Shown here: piece by piece, positions 45,413-55,735 of the stretch
Layout: every line of letters starts with the position of its first letter
Position numbering within the stretch: the stretch's first letter is position 1
NCBI RefSeq assembly: GCF_902498065.1
Contig: NZ_CABVIR010000009.1
Location: 1 to 64,000, forward strand
Length of the DNA: 64,000 bases
From: Pseudomonas fluorescens
Lineage (GTDB): Bacteria; Pseudomonadota; Gammaproteobacteria; Pseudomonadales; Pseudomonadaceae
Direction of reading: 5' to 3'
Notes under the pieces: model-generated
Told to the model about the DNA's origin: nothing
The model's database searches: none
What the model saw: the letters and a program-made list of their open reading frames with translations, nothing else
Translations under genes and position numbers: made by a program

Positions 45413-46685
45413 AACTCTCTACACCGCGCTGTTTTACCTGGGGCTGCCACTGGTAGCGATTCGGCTGTGGCTGCGCTCGCGCAAGGCACCGGCGTATGCC
45501 AAACGCATCGGCGAGCGGTTCTCGCTCGGGCTGCCGGCGATGAAGCCGGGGGGTATCTGGGTGCACGCGGTGTCTGTCGGCGAGAGCATTGCGGCGGCGC
45601 CGATGATTCGCGCGTTGCTGCAACGTTATCCAGCGTTGCCGATCACCGTGACCTGCATGACGCCGACCGGCTCCGAACGCATCCACGCTTTGTTCGCCAA
45701 CGAGCCGCGCATCCAGCACTGCTATTTGCCCTACGACTTGCCATGCGCGGCGGCGCGGTTCCTTGACCGGGTGCGGCCAACGCTGGCGGTGATCATGGAA
45801 ACCGAACTCTGGCCCAACCACATTCACCAATGCGCCAAGCGCGGGATTCCTGTGGCTTTGGCTAATGCGCGACTGTCCGAGCGTTCCGCCAAAGGCTATG
45901 GCCGCTTCGGTAAATTGACTCAGCCGATGCTCGCCGAGATGAGCTTGTTCGCCGTGCAGACCGAAGCCGAGGCCCAACGCTTCCGCGATTTGGGCGCACG
46001 GGCAGAAACGGTCGAAGTGACCGGTTCAATCAAATTCGACCTGACCATCGACCCGCAATTGCTCCAGCGTGCCGCCGAGTTACGCGGGCAATGGCAGGCT
46101 CAGGAGCGTCCGGTGTGGATCGCCGCCAGTACTCACGACGGTGAAGATGAAGTGGTGCTGGCGGCGCATCGTCAGTTGCTAGCCGGTCATCCCGATGCGT
46201 TGCTGATTCTGGTGCCGCGTCATCCGGAGCGTTTCAATTCGGTGTTCGACCTGTGCAGGCAGCAGGGCTTCGCCACGGTGCGTCGTTCGACCGGCGAGCC
46301 GGTGACCACAGGGACTTCGGTGTTGCTCGGCGACACCATGGGCGAGTTGCTGTTTTTGTACGCGTTGGCCGATAGCGCCTTTGTCGGCGGCAGTCTGGTG
46401 CCGAACGGTGGCCATAACCTGCTGGAGCCCGCCGCCCTGGCGAAACCGGTGCTCAGTGGGCCGCACCTGTTCAACTTCCTCGAAATCGCCGCGCAGTTGC
46501 GCAGCGCCGGAGCGTTGCAGGAAGTGGAAGATGCCGAGGGGCTGGCGCTGGCGGTGCAGCGGCTGTTCGAATTGCCGCGTGATGCGAAGCGAATGGCAGA
46601 CGCGGGGCTGAACGTGATGCGCACCAATCAGGGCGCGTTGCAGCGATTGCTGGACGGGTTGGATCGATTGATCAACCACCGCTAA
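45405..46685 (+). CDS. waaA: 3-deoxy-D-manno-octulosonic acid (Kdo) transferase
   Basis: WaaA transfers Kdo from CMP-Kdo to lipid IVA, the first core step, and is essential. The 426-residue GT30 protein has an N-terminal membrane anchor (LYTALFYLGLPLVAIRLWL), the motif VSVGESIAAAPMI, METELWPN in the middle, and the donor-domain GGHNLLEPAALAKPV. The ATG at 45405 gives the conserved N-terminus MNRTLYTALF. It overlaps the LysR gene by 8 bases. A long palindrome follows. Confidence 0.95.
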   Translation: MNRTLYTALFYLGLPLVAIRLWLRSRKAPAYAKRIGERFSLGLPAMKPGGIWVHAVSVGESIAAAPMIRALLQRYPALPITVTCMTPTGSERIHALFANEPRIQHCYLPYDLPCAAARFLDRVRPTLAVIMETELWPNHIHQCAKRGIPVALANARLSERSAKGYGRFGKLTQPMLAEMSLFAVQTEAEAQRFRDLGARAETVEVTGSIKFDLTIDPQLLQRAAELRGQWQAQERPVWIAASTHDGEDEVVLAAHRQLLAGHPDALLILVPRHPERFNSVFDLCRQQGFATVRRSTGEPVTTGTSVLLGDTMGELLFLYALADSAFVGGSLVPNGGHNLLEPAALAKPVLSGPHLFNFLEIAAQLRSAGALQEVEDAEGLALAVQRLFELPRDAKRMADAGLNVMRTNQGALQRLLDGLDRLINHR

Positions 46686-46687
46686 CT

Positions 46688-46755
46688 TGTAGGCGCCCGG
46701 CTTGCCGGGGATGGCGTCTTCGAAATCGCCATCGCCGGCAAGCCGGGCGCCTACA
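46688..46755. repeat. Long REP-like palindrome between waaA and tolC
   Basis: TGTAGGCGCCCGGCTTGCCGG and its reverse complement face each other around a short TCTTCGAAAT centre, giving a near-perfect hairpin. The convergent genes end within 2-10 bases on each side, so it may act as a shared terminator or mRNA-end stabiliser. The head differs in sequence from the other REPs. Confidence 0.75.
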
Positions 46756-46764
46756 GGATTTGCG

Positions 46765-48198
46765 TCAAGGCCGGGCTTTGAGTTGTTCGGCAGCAGCCTT
46801 GGCCAGATCCGGTGGCAGGAAGTCCTTGTCCGGGTTGTAGTCAGCCTTGAGGTAGCGCTTGAGGTCCTGCAAATCCCCCGGGTTCAACGTGCCAGCGGCC
46901 TGTTTCAGGCGCAGGTTGTCGAGGATGTAGTCGTAGCGGGTGTTGTTGTAATTGCGCACCGAGGTGTACAGCTGACGCTGGGCATCGAGCACATCAACGA
47001 TGTTGCGTGTGCCCACCTGATACCCGATTTCAGTCGCTTCCACTGCGCTCTGGTTGGAGATGATCGACTGCTTGCGCGCTTGCACCTGTTCCACATCGGT
47101 GTTCACCGCGCGGTGCAGGTTGCGGGTGTTTTCCACCACTTGCCGACGCAGGCCTTCACGCTGTTGTTCAGTCTGGTCCAGGCGCGAGTACGACTCGCGA
47201 ACCTGCGAACTGGTCAGCCCGCCGCTGTAGATCGGGATGTTCAGTTGCAAGGCCAGGGTGCGCTGCTCGACAGGGCCGCCATAAGACTGGCCGAAGGCAT
47301 TCGGGTTGCTGAAACCAAAGGCGTCGTTGTCGCCTTTCTCATATTTGGCCACCGCATCCACCGTTGGCGCGTGGCCGGCCTTGCGCTGCTTGAGGGTTTC
47401 TTCGGCAGCGCTGACCGCGTAGTTGCTGGCCAGCAGGTTCAGGTTCTGTTTGGCGGCGGTGTCGACCCAGGCCTTGGCGTCGTTCGGCGCCGGCGGCAGG
47501 ATCGGCAAGGTGTGGACGATGCCCTGAATCGAGTTGTACTGACGGTTGGTCAACGTGATCAACGCTTCAAACGCATCATCCACCTGACGCTGGGCAACGA
47601 TCCGGTTGGCCCGTGCCGTGTCGTAACTGGCTTGCGATTGCAGCACGTCGGTCTTGTCCGACAGACCGACATCAAAGCGCTCGTTGGACTGGTCGAGCTG
47701 ACGCTTGAACGCCGCTTCTTCAGCCTTGGTCGAGGCCAGGGTGTCCTGGCTGCGCAGCACGTTGAAGTAGTTTTCAGCGGTTTGCAGAATCAGGTTTTGC
47801 TCGGTCGCCGAGAGTTGCAGGGCTGCCTGCTCATTGACGTCCTTGGCGGCCTGATACTGGAACCAGCGATCAGCACGAAACAGCGGCTGAGCCAATGTCG
47901 CCTGATAGGAGTTGGCGCTGCGGTTGGCAATGGCCGCCGGTTGATCGATATCGGTGCGCACATTGGCCACCTGGGCACCACCGGAGATGTTCGGCAGCAA
48001 GCCGGCGCGAGCCTGAGGCACGACTTCTTTCTGAGCGCCGTACTGGGCGCGGGCGGCGGCCAGGTCGGCGTTGTTGTCCACCGCTTCCTGGTAGACGCTG
48101 ACCAGATCGGTTTTGGTCGATAAGGGCGCTTCTGCTGCCCAGGCCATTCCATTGGAAGCACAAGACACGGCAACGGCCAGTGAGAGTTTGCGCAGCAT
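46765..48198 (-). CDS. tolC: TolC-family outer membrane efflux channel
   Basis: TolC forms the trimeric outer-membrane exit duct for type I secretion and drug efflux. The 477-residue protein begins with a signal peptide (MLRKLSLAVAVSCASNGMAWA) and carries two repeats of the outer membrane efflux family: DLVSVYQEAVDNNADLAAAR and, in the second repeat, LNIPIYSGGLTSS. The ATG at 48198 is chosen because the upstream in-frame extension (45 residues) precedes the signal peptide. It is divergent from thiC. Confidence 0.92.
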   Translation of the reverse strand: MLRKLSLAVAVSCASNGMAWAAEAPLSTKTDLVSVYQEAVDNNADLAAARAQYGAQKEVVPQARAGLLPNISGGAQVANVRTDIDQPAAIANRSANSYQATLAQPLFRADRWFQYQAAKDVNEQAALQLSATEQNLILQTAENYFNVLRSQDTLASTKAEEAAFKRQLDQSNERFDVGLSDKTDVLQSQASYDTARANRIVAQRQVDDAFEALITLTNRQYNSIQGIVHTLPILPPAPNDAKAWVDTAAKQNLNLLASNYAVSAAEETLKQRKAGHAPTVDAVAKYEKGDNDAFGFSNPNAFGQSYGGPVEQRTLALQLNIPIYSGGLTSSQVRESYSRLDQTEQQREGLRRQVVENTRNLHRAVNTDVEQVQARKQSIISNQSAVEATEIGYQVGTRNIVDVLDAQRQLYTSVRNYNNTRYDYILDNLRLKQAAGTLNPGDLQDLKRYLKADYNPDKDFLPPDLAKAAAEQLKARP

Positions 48199-48356
48199 GA
48201 GGCCATCCCTAAAAATTACGCTGATAATTTGAGCGCCAAAGGTACGGCGCAGACCACCCAGCGTCAATGCGCGGCATGGCCGTTGCGAGTGTAGTTGCAC
48301 GCTCGTTCCGCAACAATCCTGTAATTGCGCCATTCATCATGGTGTTTACCGCGGTG

Positions 48357-48386
48357 TTGGCGTTCTTTGTCAGTTGTGTCTAGACT
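48357..48386 (+). promoter_or_regulatory. Candidate promoter of thiC
   Basis: TTGGCG (48357-48362) and TAGACT (48381-48386) are 18 bases apart, and transcription from them would begin just before the riboswitch. This is the only promoter-like pair seen in the tolC-thiC gap. Confidence 0.4.
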
Positions 48387-48395
48387 GGCCGGGTT

Positions 48396-48484
48396 CTTGT
48401 CGGGGTGCCTTGCTATGAGGCTGAGATCGAATAATTTCGGATCCCGTTGAACCTGATCAGGTTAACGCCTGCGTAGGGAACAAG
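48396..48484 (+). ncRNA. TPP riboswitch (THI element)
   Basis: The aptamer has the conserved CTTGTCGGGGTGCC opening helix, the CTGAGAT core with TTCGGATCC hairpin, and ACCTGATCAGGTTAACGCC followed by GCGTAGGGAACAAG, which closes the first helix. It binds thiamine pyrophosphate and is expected to reduce expression of thiC, and possibly cytX. The segment 48485-48659 is leader between the aptamer and the thiC start. Confidence 0.95.
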
Positions 48485-48659
48485 ATTTCTCGTCACCCGG
48501 CGAGTCCTCTTGTGCTTCGTCCGGGATGTTGTTCGACAATCGAACACCCCTCGAGCACTGAGCACAGCACGACTGGTATTTCCAGCGCCCGTGCGTCCAT
48601 TCGATTACAGGTTCGCTCCGACAAAAATCCACTGCCTGGATGTGTTCGGAGAGCCCGTG

Positions 48660-50549
<1,890 letters not shown>

Positions 50550-50566
50550 TCTGACCTGAGTAAGGT

Positions 50567-50584
50567 GGGGCCTGCACAGGCCCC
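50567..50584. terminator. Possible hairpin after thiC
   Basis: GGGGCCTG/CAGGCCCC with a CA loop lies about 20 bases after the thiC stop. No T-run follows, so it may be a weak terminator or attenuator before cytX. Confidence 0.35.
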
Positions 50585-50659
50585 ATCGCCAGCAGGCTGG
50601 CTCCCACACTGGATTTGTGCTGTTCACAAGTCCCCTGTGGGAGCCAGCCTGCTGGCGAT
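50585..50659. repeat. REP pair (inverted), CCAGC..GCTGG type
   Basis: Facing REPs at 50585-50608 and 50636-50659 (TGTGGGAGCCAGCCTGCTGG type), separated by 27 bases, between thiC and cytX. Confidence 0.83.
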
Positions 50660-50702
50660 AGCGATCAAAAAAAACAAAAAATGTCCCTCTGAGATAACAC
50701 CC

Positions 50703-51995
50703 TTGAGCATTCAACCCAGCACTTATTCCCCCGACATCGCGGTGCCCGCTGACAAACGTGTGTTCGGTGGCCGCGATCTGTTTTCCCTGTGGTTTTCCCT
50801 CGGCATCGGCCTGATGGTTTTGCAGACCGGCGCATTGCTCGCGCCAGGTCTTGGCCTGTCCGGCTCGTTGCTGGCGATCTTCCTCGGCACACTGGTCGGC
50901 GTTCTGCTGCTGGCCGCTGTCGGCGTGATCGGCAGCGATACCGGCCTGTCGTCGATGGCCGCGCTCAAACTCAGCCTCGGCAAGCGTGGTGCGAGCCTGC
51001 CCGCGGTGCTGAATCTGCTGCAACTGATCGGTTGGGGCTCGTTCGAAATCATCGTCATGCGCGACGCTGCCAGCTTGCTCGGTGCGCGTGCGTTCAGCGA
51101 AGGGAGTCTGTTCTCCAGCCCGCTGCTGTGGACATTGTTCTTCGGTGCCTTGGCGACCTTGCTGGCGGTCAGCGGTCCGTTGACCTTCGTACGGCAGATC
51201 CTGCGCAAGTGGGGCATCTGGCTGTTGCTGGCCGCGTGCATCTGGCTGACCTGGAACCTCTTCGCCAAAGCAGATCTGACGGCTTTGTGGGCGCAGGCCG
51301 GGGACGGTTCGATGCCGTTCGCCGTGGGCTTCGACATTGCCATCGCGATGCCGCTGTCGTGGTTGCCGCTGATTGCCGACTATTCGCGTTTCGGCAAGCG
51401 CGCGAAAAACGTGTTCGGCGGTACGGCGATTGGCTTCTTTATCGGTAACTTCTGGCTGATGAGCCTGGGCGTGGCCTACACCCTGGCGTTCGCGCCGAGC
51501 GGTGAAGTGAATGCCTTGCTGTTGGCATTGGCCGGTGCCGGCCTGGGGATTCCGCTGCTGCTGATTCTATTGGATGAATCGGAAAATGCGTTTGCCGACA
51601 TTCACTCGGCGGCGGTTTCCAGCGGGATTTTGCTGCGTTTGAAAGTCGAACACCTGGCATTGGCCATCGGCGTGGTCTGCACCCTGATCGCCTTGTTGGC
51701 GCCATTGGCTCAGTACCAGAACTTCCTGTTGTTGATCGGTTCGGTGTTTGCGCCGCTGTTCGGCGTGGTGCTGGTGGATCACTTCATCTTGCGCAAGCGT
51801 TCTGCTCACGTGGCGTCAGCCGCATTGCGCTGGCCGGCGTTGCTCGCCTGGTTGGGCGGGGTGAGCACCTATCACTTGCTGGCCAATCTGTATCCGGACA
51901 TCGGCGCAACCCTGCCGTCGTTGATTCTGGCAGGGCTGCTGCAGCTGGTGCTGGGCCGGGCCTTCAGTTACGGCCGGGAAACAGCTCGGGCTTGA
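50703..51995 (+). CDS. cytX: Hydroxymethylpyrimidine transporter CytX
   Basis: A membrane transporter of the purine-cytosine permease family, about 430 residues, with roughly twelve hydrophobic spans and no signal peptide. Features include a N-terminal FSLWFSLGIGLMVLQTGALL, the central FDIAIAMPLSWLPLIADYSRF and FGVVLVDHFILRKR. Location after the TPP riboswitch-controlled thiC supports uptake of the thiamine pyrimidine HMP. I used the TTG at 50703 as start, since no ATG fits; a GTG at 50742 is an alternative. The stop overlaps the convergent lipoprotein gene by 32 bases. Confidence 0.83.
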   Translation: MSIQPSTYSPDIAVPADKRVFGGRDLFSLWFSLGIGLMVLQTGALLAPGLGLSGSLLAIFLGTLVGVLLLAAVGVIGSDTGLSSMAALKLSLGKRGASLPAVLNLLQLIGWGSFEIIVMRDAASLLGARAFSEGSLFSSPLLWTLFFGALATLLAVSGPLTFVRQILRKWGIWLLLAACIWLTWNLFAKADLTALWAQAGDGSMPFAVGFDIAIAMPLSWLPLIADYSRFGKRAKNVFGGTAIGFFIGNFWLMSLGVAYTLAFAPSGEVNALLLALAGAGLGIPLLLILLDESENAFADIHSAAVSSGILLRLKVEHLALAIGVVCTLIALLAPLAQYQNFLLLIGSVFAPLFGVVLVDHFILRKRSAHVASAALRWPALLAWLGGVSTYHLLANLYPDIGATLPSLILAGLLQLVLGRAFSYGRETARA

Positions 51996-52710
51996 GAATG
52001 CCGTTCAGGCGCGGGTAAGGGATCTTCAGTTCGACGTGGCCCAGCGCGTAAGGCGCGATGGTGCTCACTTCGTACTTGAGGATCACCCCGCCGTAGGTCA
52101 GCGCCACGTTCTGGGTTTTCTGGAACGGCCACTGCTTGACGAACTCCGGTTCCTGATCGAGCTTGGTGCTGATCAGCCAGCTGTTGTGCGCCACCTGTGC
52201 CGCTTTCCAGAAGGCCTCTTCCTGACCCGGCAGCAACATGTCGGACAGGGTCAGCACTTTATGCTGCTGGCGCGAATAGTTGATAAAGCTGCGGCCCGGC
52301 GTGCCATGTGCACCGCCGGTGTCCAGGTAGCTGGAAAATTCGACGATCACCAAGCCGTCATGCTGCTCACGTACCTTGGCTTGCAAGTAACTGCTGTAGC
52401 GCGGGCCGGCGGTGCGCAAAAACTCATCGCGATAGGCCGCCAGCGTCGGTGCCGTAGGGGCGTCGGGCGAGGTGCGGGTCATTTGCAGCAGGCGTTTTTC
52501 GACGATACCGTCAAGCTGAGGCTCGGCCGGGAAGCGTAGCGTGTCGATGTTTACCAGCGGGCAGTCCGGAGTTGTGCAGCCCGGCTTCAGTGTTTCTGCG
52601 GCATCGCGGGTGGTTTCCAGCGGCGCCCGGTAGTTGGGCTGGAACAGGCTTTGGCAAGCGCCCAGGGTCAGGGCGATTGCGGCCACGGAGGCGATTTTAA
52701 AAAGCGACAT
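51964..52710 (-). CDS. RsiV-like lipoprotein (DUF3298 family)
   Basis: A 248-residue predicted outer-membrane lipoprotein. The signal SLFKIASVAAIALTLGACQ has a lipobox L-G-A-C. The mature part resembles the RsiV/DUF3298 domain (FSSYLDTGGAHGTPGRSFINYS near residue 130), a fold also used in lysozyme-binding proteins, but no function is established here. It converges on cytX and overlaps its 3' end by 32 bases. The ATG is followed by the signal, which fixes the start. Confidence 0.78.
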   Translation of the reverse strand: MSLFKIASVAAIALTLGACQSLFQPNYRAPLETTRDAAETLKPGCTTPDCPLVNIDTLRFPAEPQLDGIVEKRLLQMTRTSPDAPTAPTLAAYRDEFLRTAGPRYSSYLQAKVREQHDGLVIVEFSSYLDTGGAHGTPGRSFINYSRQQHKVLTLSDMLLPGQEEAFWKAAQVAHNSWLISTKLDQEPEFVKQWPFQKTQNVALTYGGVILKYEVSTIAPYALGHVELKIPYPRLNGILKPELFPGRN

Positions 52711-52916
52711 GGGCGTCCTTCATAAAACAGGGAAAGGCGAAAAGTTACCCGCTTCGACTCTCAACGAAGCAGTCAGTTCGCCACTAAGCTAATTAGAGTT
52801 GGTTTCGCCCTCACCGTCTATCCCGCTGACGGGAAAGGGGCTGCATCAAACGTCACGGGCGCGTTAGGATGGCGCGAAGTCGAGGCAGGAGCCTCGGAGC
52901 AGATACGAGGATTGCC

Positions 52917-53534
52917 ATGACTGATTTTGCCAACGCCATTCCGACCGCCGTTGAGATCGTTCGGCGCGAAAAGTGCTACGAGGGCTTTTACAAGCTCGAC
53001 CGCGTGCACTTGCGCCACGAATTGTTCGCCGGTGGCATGAGCCGCGAAATCAATCGTGAAGTGTTTGTTCGCCACGATGCCGTCTGCGTGCTGCCTTACG
53101 ATCCGCAACGCGACGAAGTGGTGCTGATCGAACAGTTTCGCGTGGGCGCCATGGGCAAGACCGACAATCCATGGCTGGTTGAACTGGTCGCTGGTCTGAT
53201 CGACAAGGATGAACAACCGGAAGAAGTTGCTCACCGCGAAGCGCAGGAGGAAGCTGGGCTTGTATTCGGGGCGCTGTGGCCGATGACCAAGTATTTTCCA
53301 TCGCCGGGCGGTAGTAATGAATTCGTGCATTTGTACCTGGGGCGTTGCGAGACAACCGGGGTCGGCGGCCTGCATGGGCTGGAGGAAGAAGCAGAAGATA
53401 TCCGCGTTACGGTCTGGGCGTTCGAAGATGCCTTGCAAGCCGTACGCGACGGACGAATTGCCAACGCGCCCAGCATCATTGCCTTGCAATGGCTGGCATT
53501 GAACCGCGTTGAAGTGAGGGGGTTATGGTCGTAA
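52917..53534 (+). CDS. nudF: ADP-ribose pyrophosphatase
   Basis: NudF hydrolyses ADP-ribose to AMP and ribose-5-phosphate. The 205-residue protein has a complete Nudix box, from Gly in AGLIDKDE through REAQEEAGL (~residues 97-119). The typical N-terminal VEIVRREKCYEGFYKLDRV precedes it. The ATG at 52917 replaces an upstream start that lacks homology. It is the first gene of a compact run with a DUF1249 gene, cpdA and parE, and overlaps the next gene by 10 bases. Confidence 0.93.
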   Translation: MTDFANAIPTAVEIVRREKCYEGFYKLDRVHLRHELFAGGMSREINREVFVRHDAVCVLPYDPQRDEVVLIEQFRVGAMGKTDNPWLVELVAGLIDKDEQPEEVAHREAQEEAGLVFGALWPMTKYFPSPGGSNEFVHLYLGRCETTGVGGLHGLEEEAEDIRVTVWAFEDALQAVRDGRIANAPSIIALQWLALNRVEVRGLWS

Positions 53535-53977
53535 ACACGTTGCGCGATCGTTACAGGGTGGACCTCGTGGGGCTGCAAGCCTCTTGCGAGGCCAACTACG
53601 CGCGCCTGATGCGACTGTTGCCGGACATGCGCAATGAACCGGCGGCGCGACGCATTGCCGTGACCCATGGCGAGCAGATGCTCGGCGTGCTGGCGCTGGA
53701 AGTGCTGCAGGTCTGTCCGTACACCACCACCCTGCAAGTGCGCCAGGAACATAGCTTGCCGTGGTTGCCGGTGCCGCAACTGGAAGTGCAGGTCTATCAC
53801 GACGCCTGCATGGCCGAAGTGGTCAGCGCCGAACATGCGCGACGCTTTCGCGGCATCTATCCTTACCCGAACGCCGCGATGCATCAGCCGGACGAAAAGG
53901 CCCAGCTGAACATGTTTCTGGGGGAATGGCTGAGCCATTGCCTGGCGCTGGGGCACGAGTACGAAGTCGTTCGTTGA
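53525..53977 (+). CDS. DUF1249 family protein (YqiB-like)
   Basis: A 150-residue conserved protein with no known activity. It begins VVNTLRDRYRVDLVGLQASCEANYARL and has the conserved end YPNAAMHQPDEKAQLNMFLG. It normally lies between nudF and cpdA in gammaproteobacteria, as in E. coli yqiB, and follows that order here. It overlaps nudF by 10 bases, so it is co-translated. No domains were seen beyond the family. Confidence 0.85.
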   Translation: MVVNTLRDRYRVDLVGLQASCEANYARLMRLLPDMRNEPAARRIAVTHGEQMLGVLALEVLQVCPYTTTLQVRQEHSLPWLPVPQLEVQVYHDACMAEVVSAEHARRFRGIYPYPNAAMHQPDEKAQLNMFLGEWLSHCLALGHEYEVVR

Positions 53978-54081
53978 CGTTGTTGTGAACTGCGTCAGGT
54001 TCACACATTTCCTCTTTTGAGCGTCCCCCAGCATACTTGCGGCATTCCACACATCCCGTGATTCAGCCTTGGGAGAACGCC

Positions 54082-54897
54082 TTGCCAAGCGTATCCACAT
54101 TGACCCCCGCCGATTCGGCGTTGCTGGTGCAACTGTCCGACAGCCATCTGTTTGCCGAAGCGGACGGCACGTTGCTGGGCATGAATACGCGCGACAGCCT
54201 GCAACAGGTCATCGAGCTGGTCAGGCAGCAACAGCCGCAGATCGATCTGATCATCGCCAGTGGCGACCTTTCCCAGGACGGGACGTTGGAGTCGTACCGG
54301 CAGTTTCGCGACCTGACCCGGCAACTCGATGCGCCAGCGCGCTGGATCCCCGGCAATCACGATGAGCCGCGGATCATGGCCGAAGCCGCGGTGCAGAGCG
54401 CGTTGCTGGAGCCGGTGGTGGATATCGGCAATTGGCGCGTCACCTTGCTCGACTCGGCGGTGCCGGGTTCGGTGCCGGGGTATTTGCAGGATGAACAGTT
54501 GCAGCTGCTGGCGCGCTCGTTGAGCGAGGCTCCGGAGCGCCATCATCTGGTGTGCTTCCACCATCATCCGGTGTCGATCGGGTGCGCGTGGATGGAGCCG
54601 ATCGGGTTGCGCAATCCAGAAGGGCTGTTTGCCGTGCTGGACCGGTTCCCGCAAGTGCGCGCGGTGCTGTGGGGGCATGTGCATCAGGAAATCGATCAAG
54701 TGCGCAACGACGTGCGCCTGATTGCCTCACCATCGACCTGCATTCAGTTCGAACCGGGGAGTGAGGATTTCAAGGTCGGCGAACAGGCGCCGGGGTATCG
54801 CTGGTTGCGGCTGTTGCCAAATGGACAGATTGAAACCGGCGTGGAGCGCGTGACCGGCTTCGATTACACGGTCGATTACGGTTCCAGCGGCTACTGA
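54082..54897 (+). CDS. cpdA: 3',5'-cyclic AMP phosphodiesterase CpdA
   Basis: CpdA hydrolyses cAMP and so sets Crp/Vfr signalling. The 271-residue protein is a class III metallophosphoesterase: LSDSHLF, then GDLSQDG, then PGNHDEP, FHHHP and GHVHQEI supply the metal ligands. The start is read as TTG at 54082 after GGGAGAACGCC; an ATG at 54037 would add 15 unlikely residues. It follows the DUF1249 gene after about 100 bases. A REP pair follows. Confidence 0.9.
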   Translation: MPSVSTLTPADSALLVQLSDSHLFAEADGTLLGMNTRDSLQQVIELVRQQQPQIDLIIASGDLSQDGTLESYRQFRDLTRQLDAPARWIPGNHDEPRIMAEAAVQSALLEPVVDIGNWRVTLLDSAVPGSVPGYLQDEQLQLLARSLSEAPERHHLVCFHHHPVSIGCAWMEPIGLRNPEGLFAVLDRFPQVRAVLWGHVHQEIDQVRNDVRLIASPSTCIQFEPGSEDFKVGEQAPGYRWLRLLPNGQIETGVERVTGFDYTVDYGSSGY

Positions 54898-54914
54898 ATA
54901 TCTGTGGTGCTGCC

Positions 54915-54988
54915 TTCGCCAGCGGGCTGGCTCCCACAATGAATCCGCGTCGTGCACAAATCCCTGTGGGAGCGAGCCTGCTGGCGAT
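54915..54988. repeat. REP pair (inverted), CCAGC..GCTGG type
   Basis: Facing REPs 54915-54938 and 54965-54988 between cpdA and the esterase gene. They are similar to the pairs at 50585 and 62401. Confidence 0.83.
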
Positions 54989-55084
54989 GGCGTCCATTCA
55001 GACGACATGAATGTCGCGGATATCCCCGATTCCCCTGGCACCCTGTAAACTCCGCCTTCTTTACCCGACGCACAGGGAGTTCAA

Positions 55085-55693
55085 ATGTCCGGTTCGATCC
55101 TCTATATCCACGGTTTCAACAGCGCGCCTTCGTCAAAAAAGGCCACTCAGTTGATCGAAGTGATGGAGCGTCTGGGCTTGAGCGATCAGCTGCGCGTTCC
55201 GGCCCTGCATCACCATCCGCGCGAGGCCATCGGTCAGCTCGAGCAAGCGATTTTGGAGCTTGGGCGGCCACTGCTGGTCGGCAGCTCACTCGGCGGCTAC
55301 TATGCGACTCACTTGGCCGAGCGCCATGGCTTGAAAGCTCTGTTGATCAACCCCGCCGTCAGCCCGCACCGGATGTTCGACGGGTATCTGGGGACACAGA
55401 AAAACCTGTATACCGATGAAGCCTGGGAATTGACCCACGACCACGTGACGGCCCTGGCCGAGCTGGAAGTGCCAGCGCCCCGGGACCCGCAGCGGTATCA
55501 GGTGTGGTTGCAGACCGGCGACGAAACGCTGGATTATCGCCACGCCCAACAGTATTACCGGGCCTGTGCCTTGCGCATTCAGGCCGGCGGCGACCATAGT
55601 TTTCAGGGTTTTGCCGGACAATTGCCGGCAATGCTGAGTTTCGCCGGCATCGGCGCAGATTTGTATCAGGCGATTGATTTCACAGCACTGTGA
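55085..55693 (+). CDS. YqiA-like esterase
   Basis: A 202-residue alpha/beta hydrolase of the YqiA/YcfP family, an acyl-CoA-type esterase in E. coli. The N-terminus ILYIHGFNSAPSSKK, the nucleophile elbow GSSLGGYYATHLAERHG and the catalytic His in GGDHSFQGF are present. The physiological substrate is unknown. It lies directly upstream of parE, as in E. coli, where yqiA and parE are also adjacent. Confidence 0.88.
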   Translation: MSGSILYIHGFNSAPSSKKATQLIEVMERLGLSDQLRVPALHHHPREAIGQLEQAILELGRPLLVGSSLGGYYATHLAERHGLKALLINPAVSPHRMFDGYLGTQKNLYTDEAWELTHDHVTALAELEVPAPRDPQRYQVWLQTGDETLDYRHAQQYYRACALRIQAGGDHSFQGFAGQLPAMLSFAGIGADLYQAIDFTAL

Positions 55694-55735
55694 ACCTTCG
55701 CCTCTATTTCATAGAACATTTGACGACGAGACCCC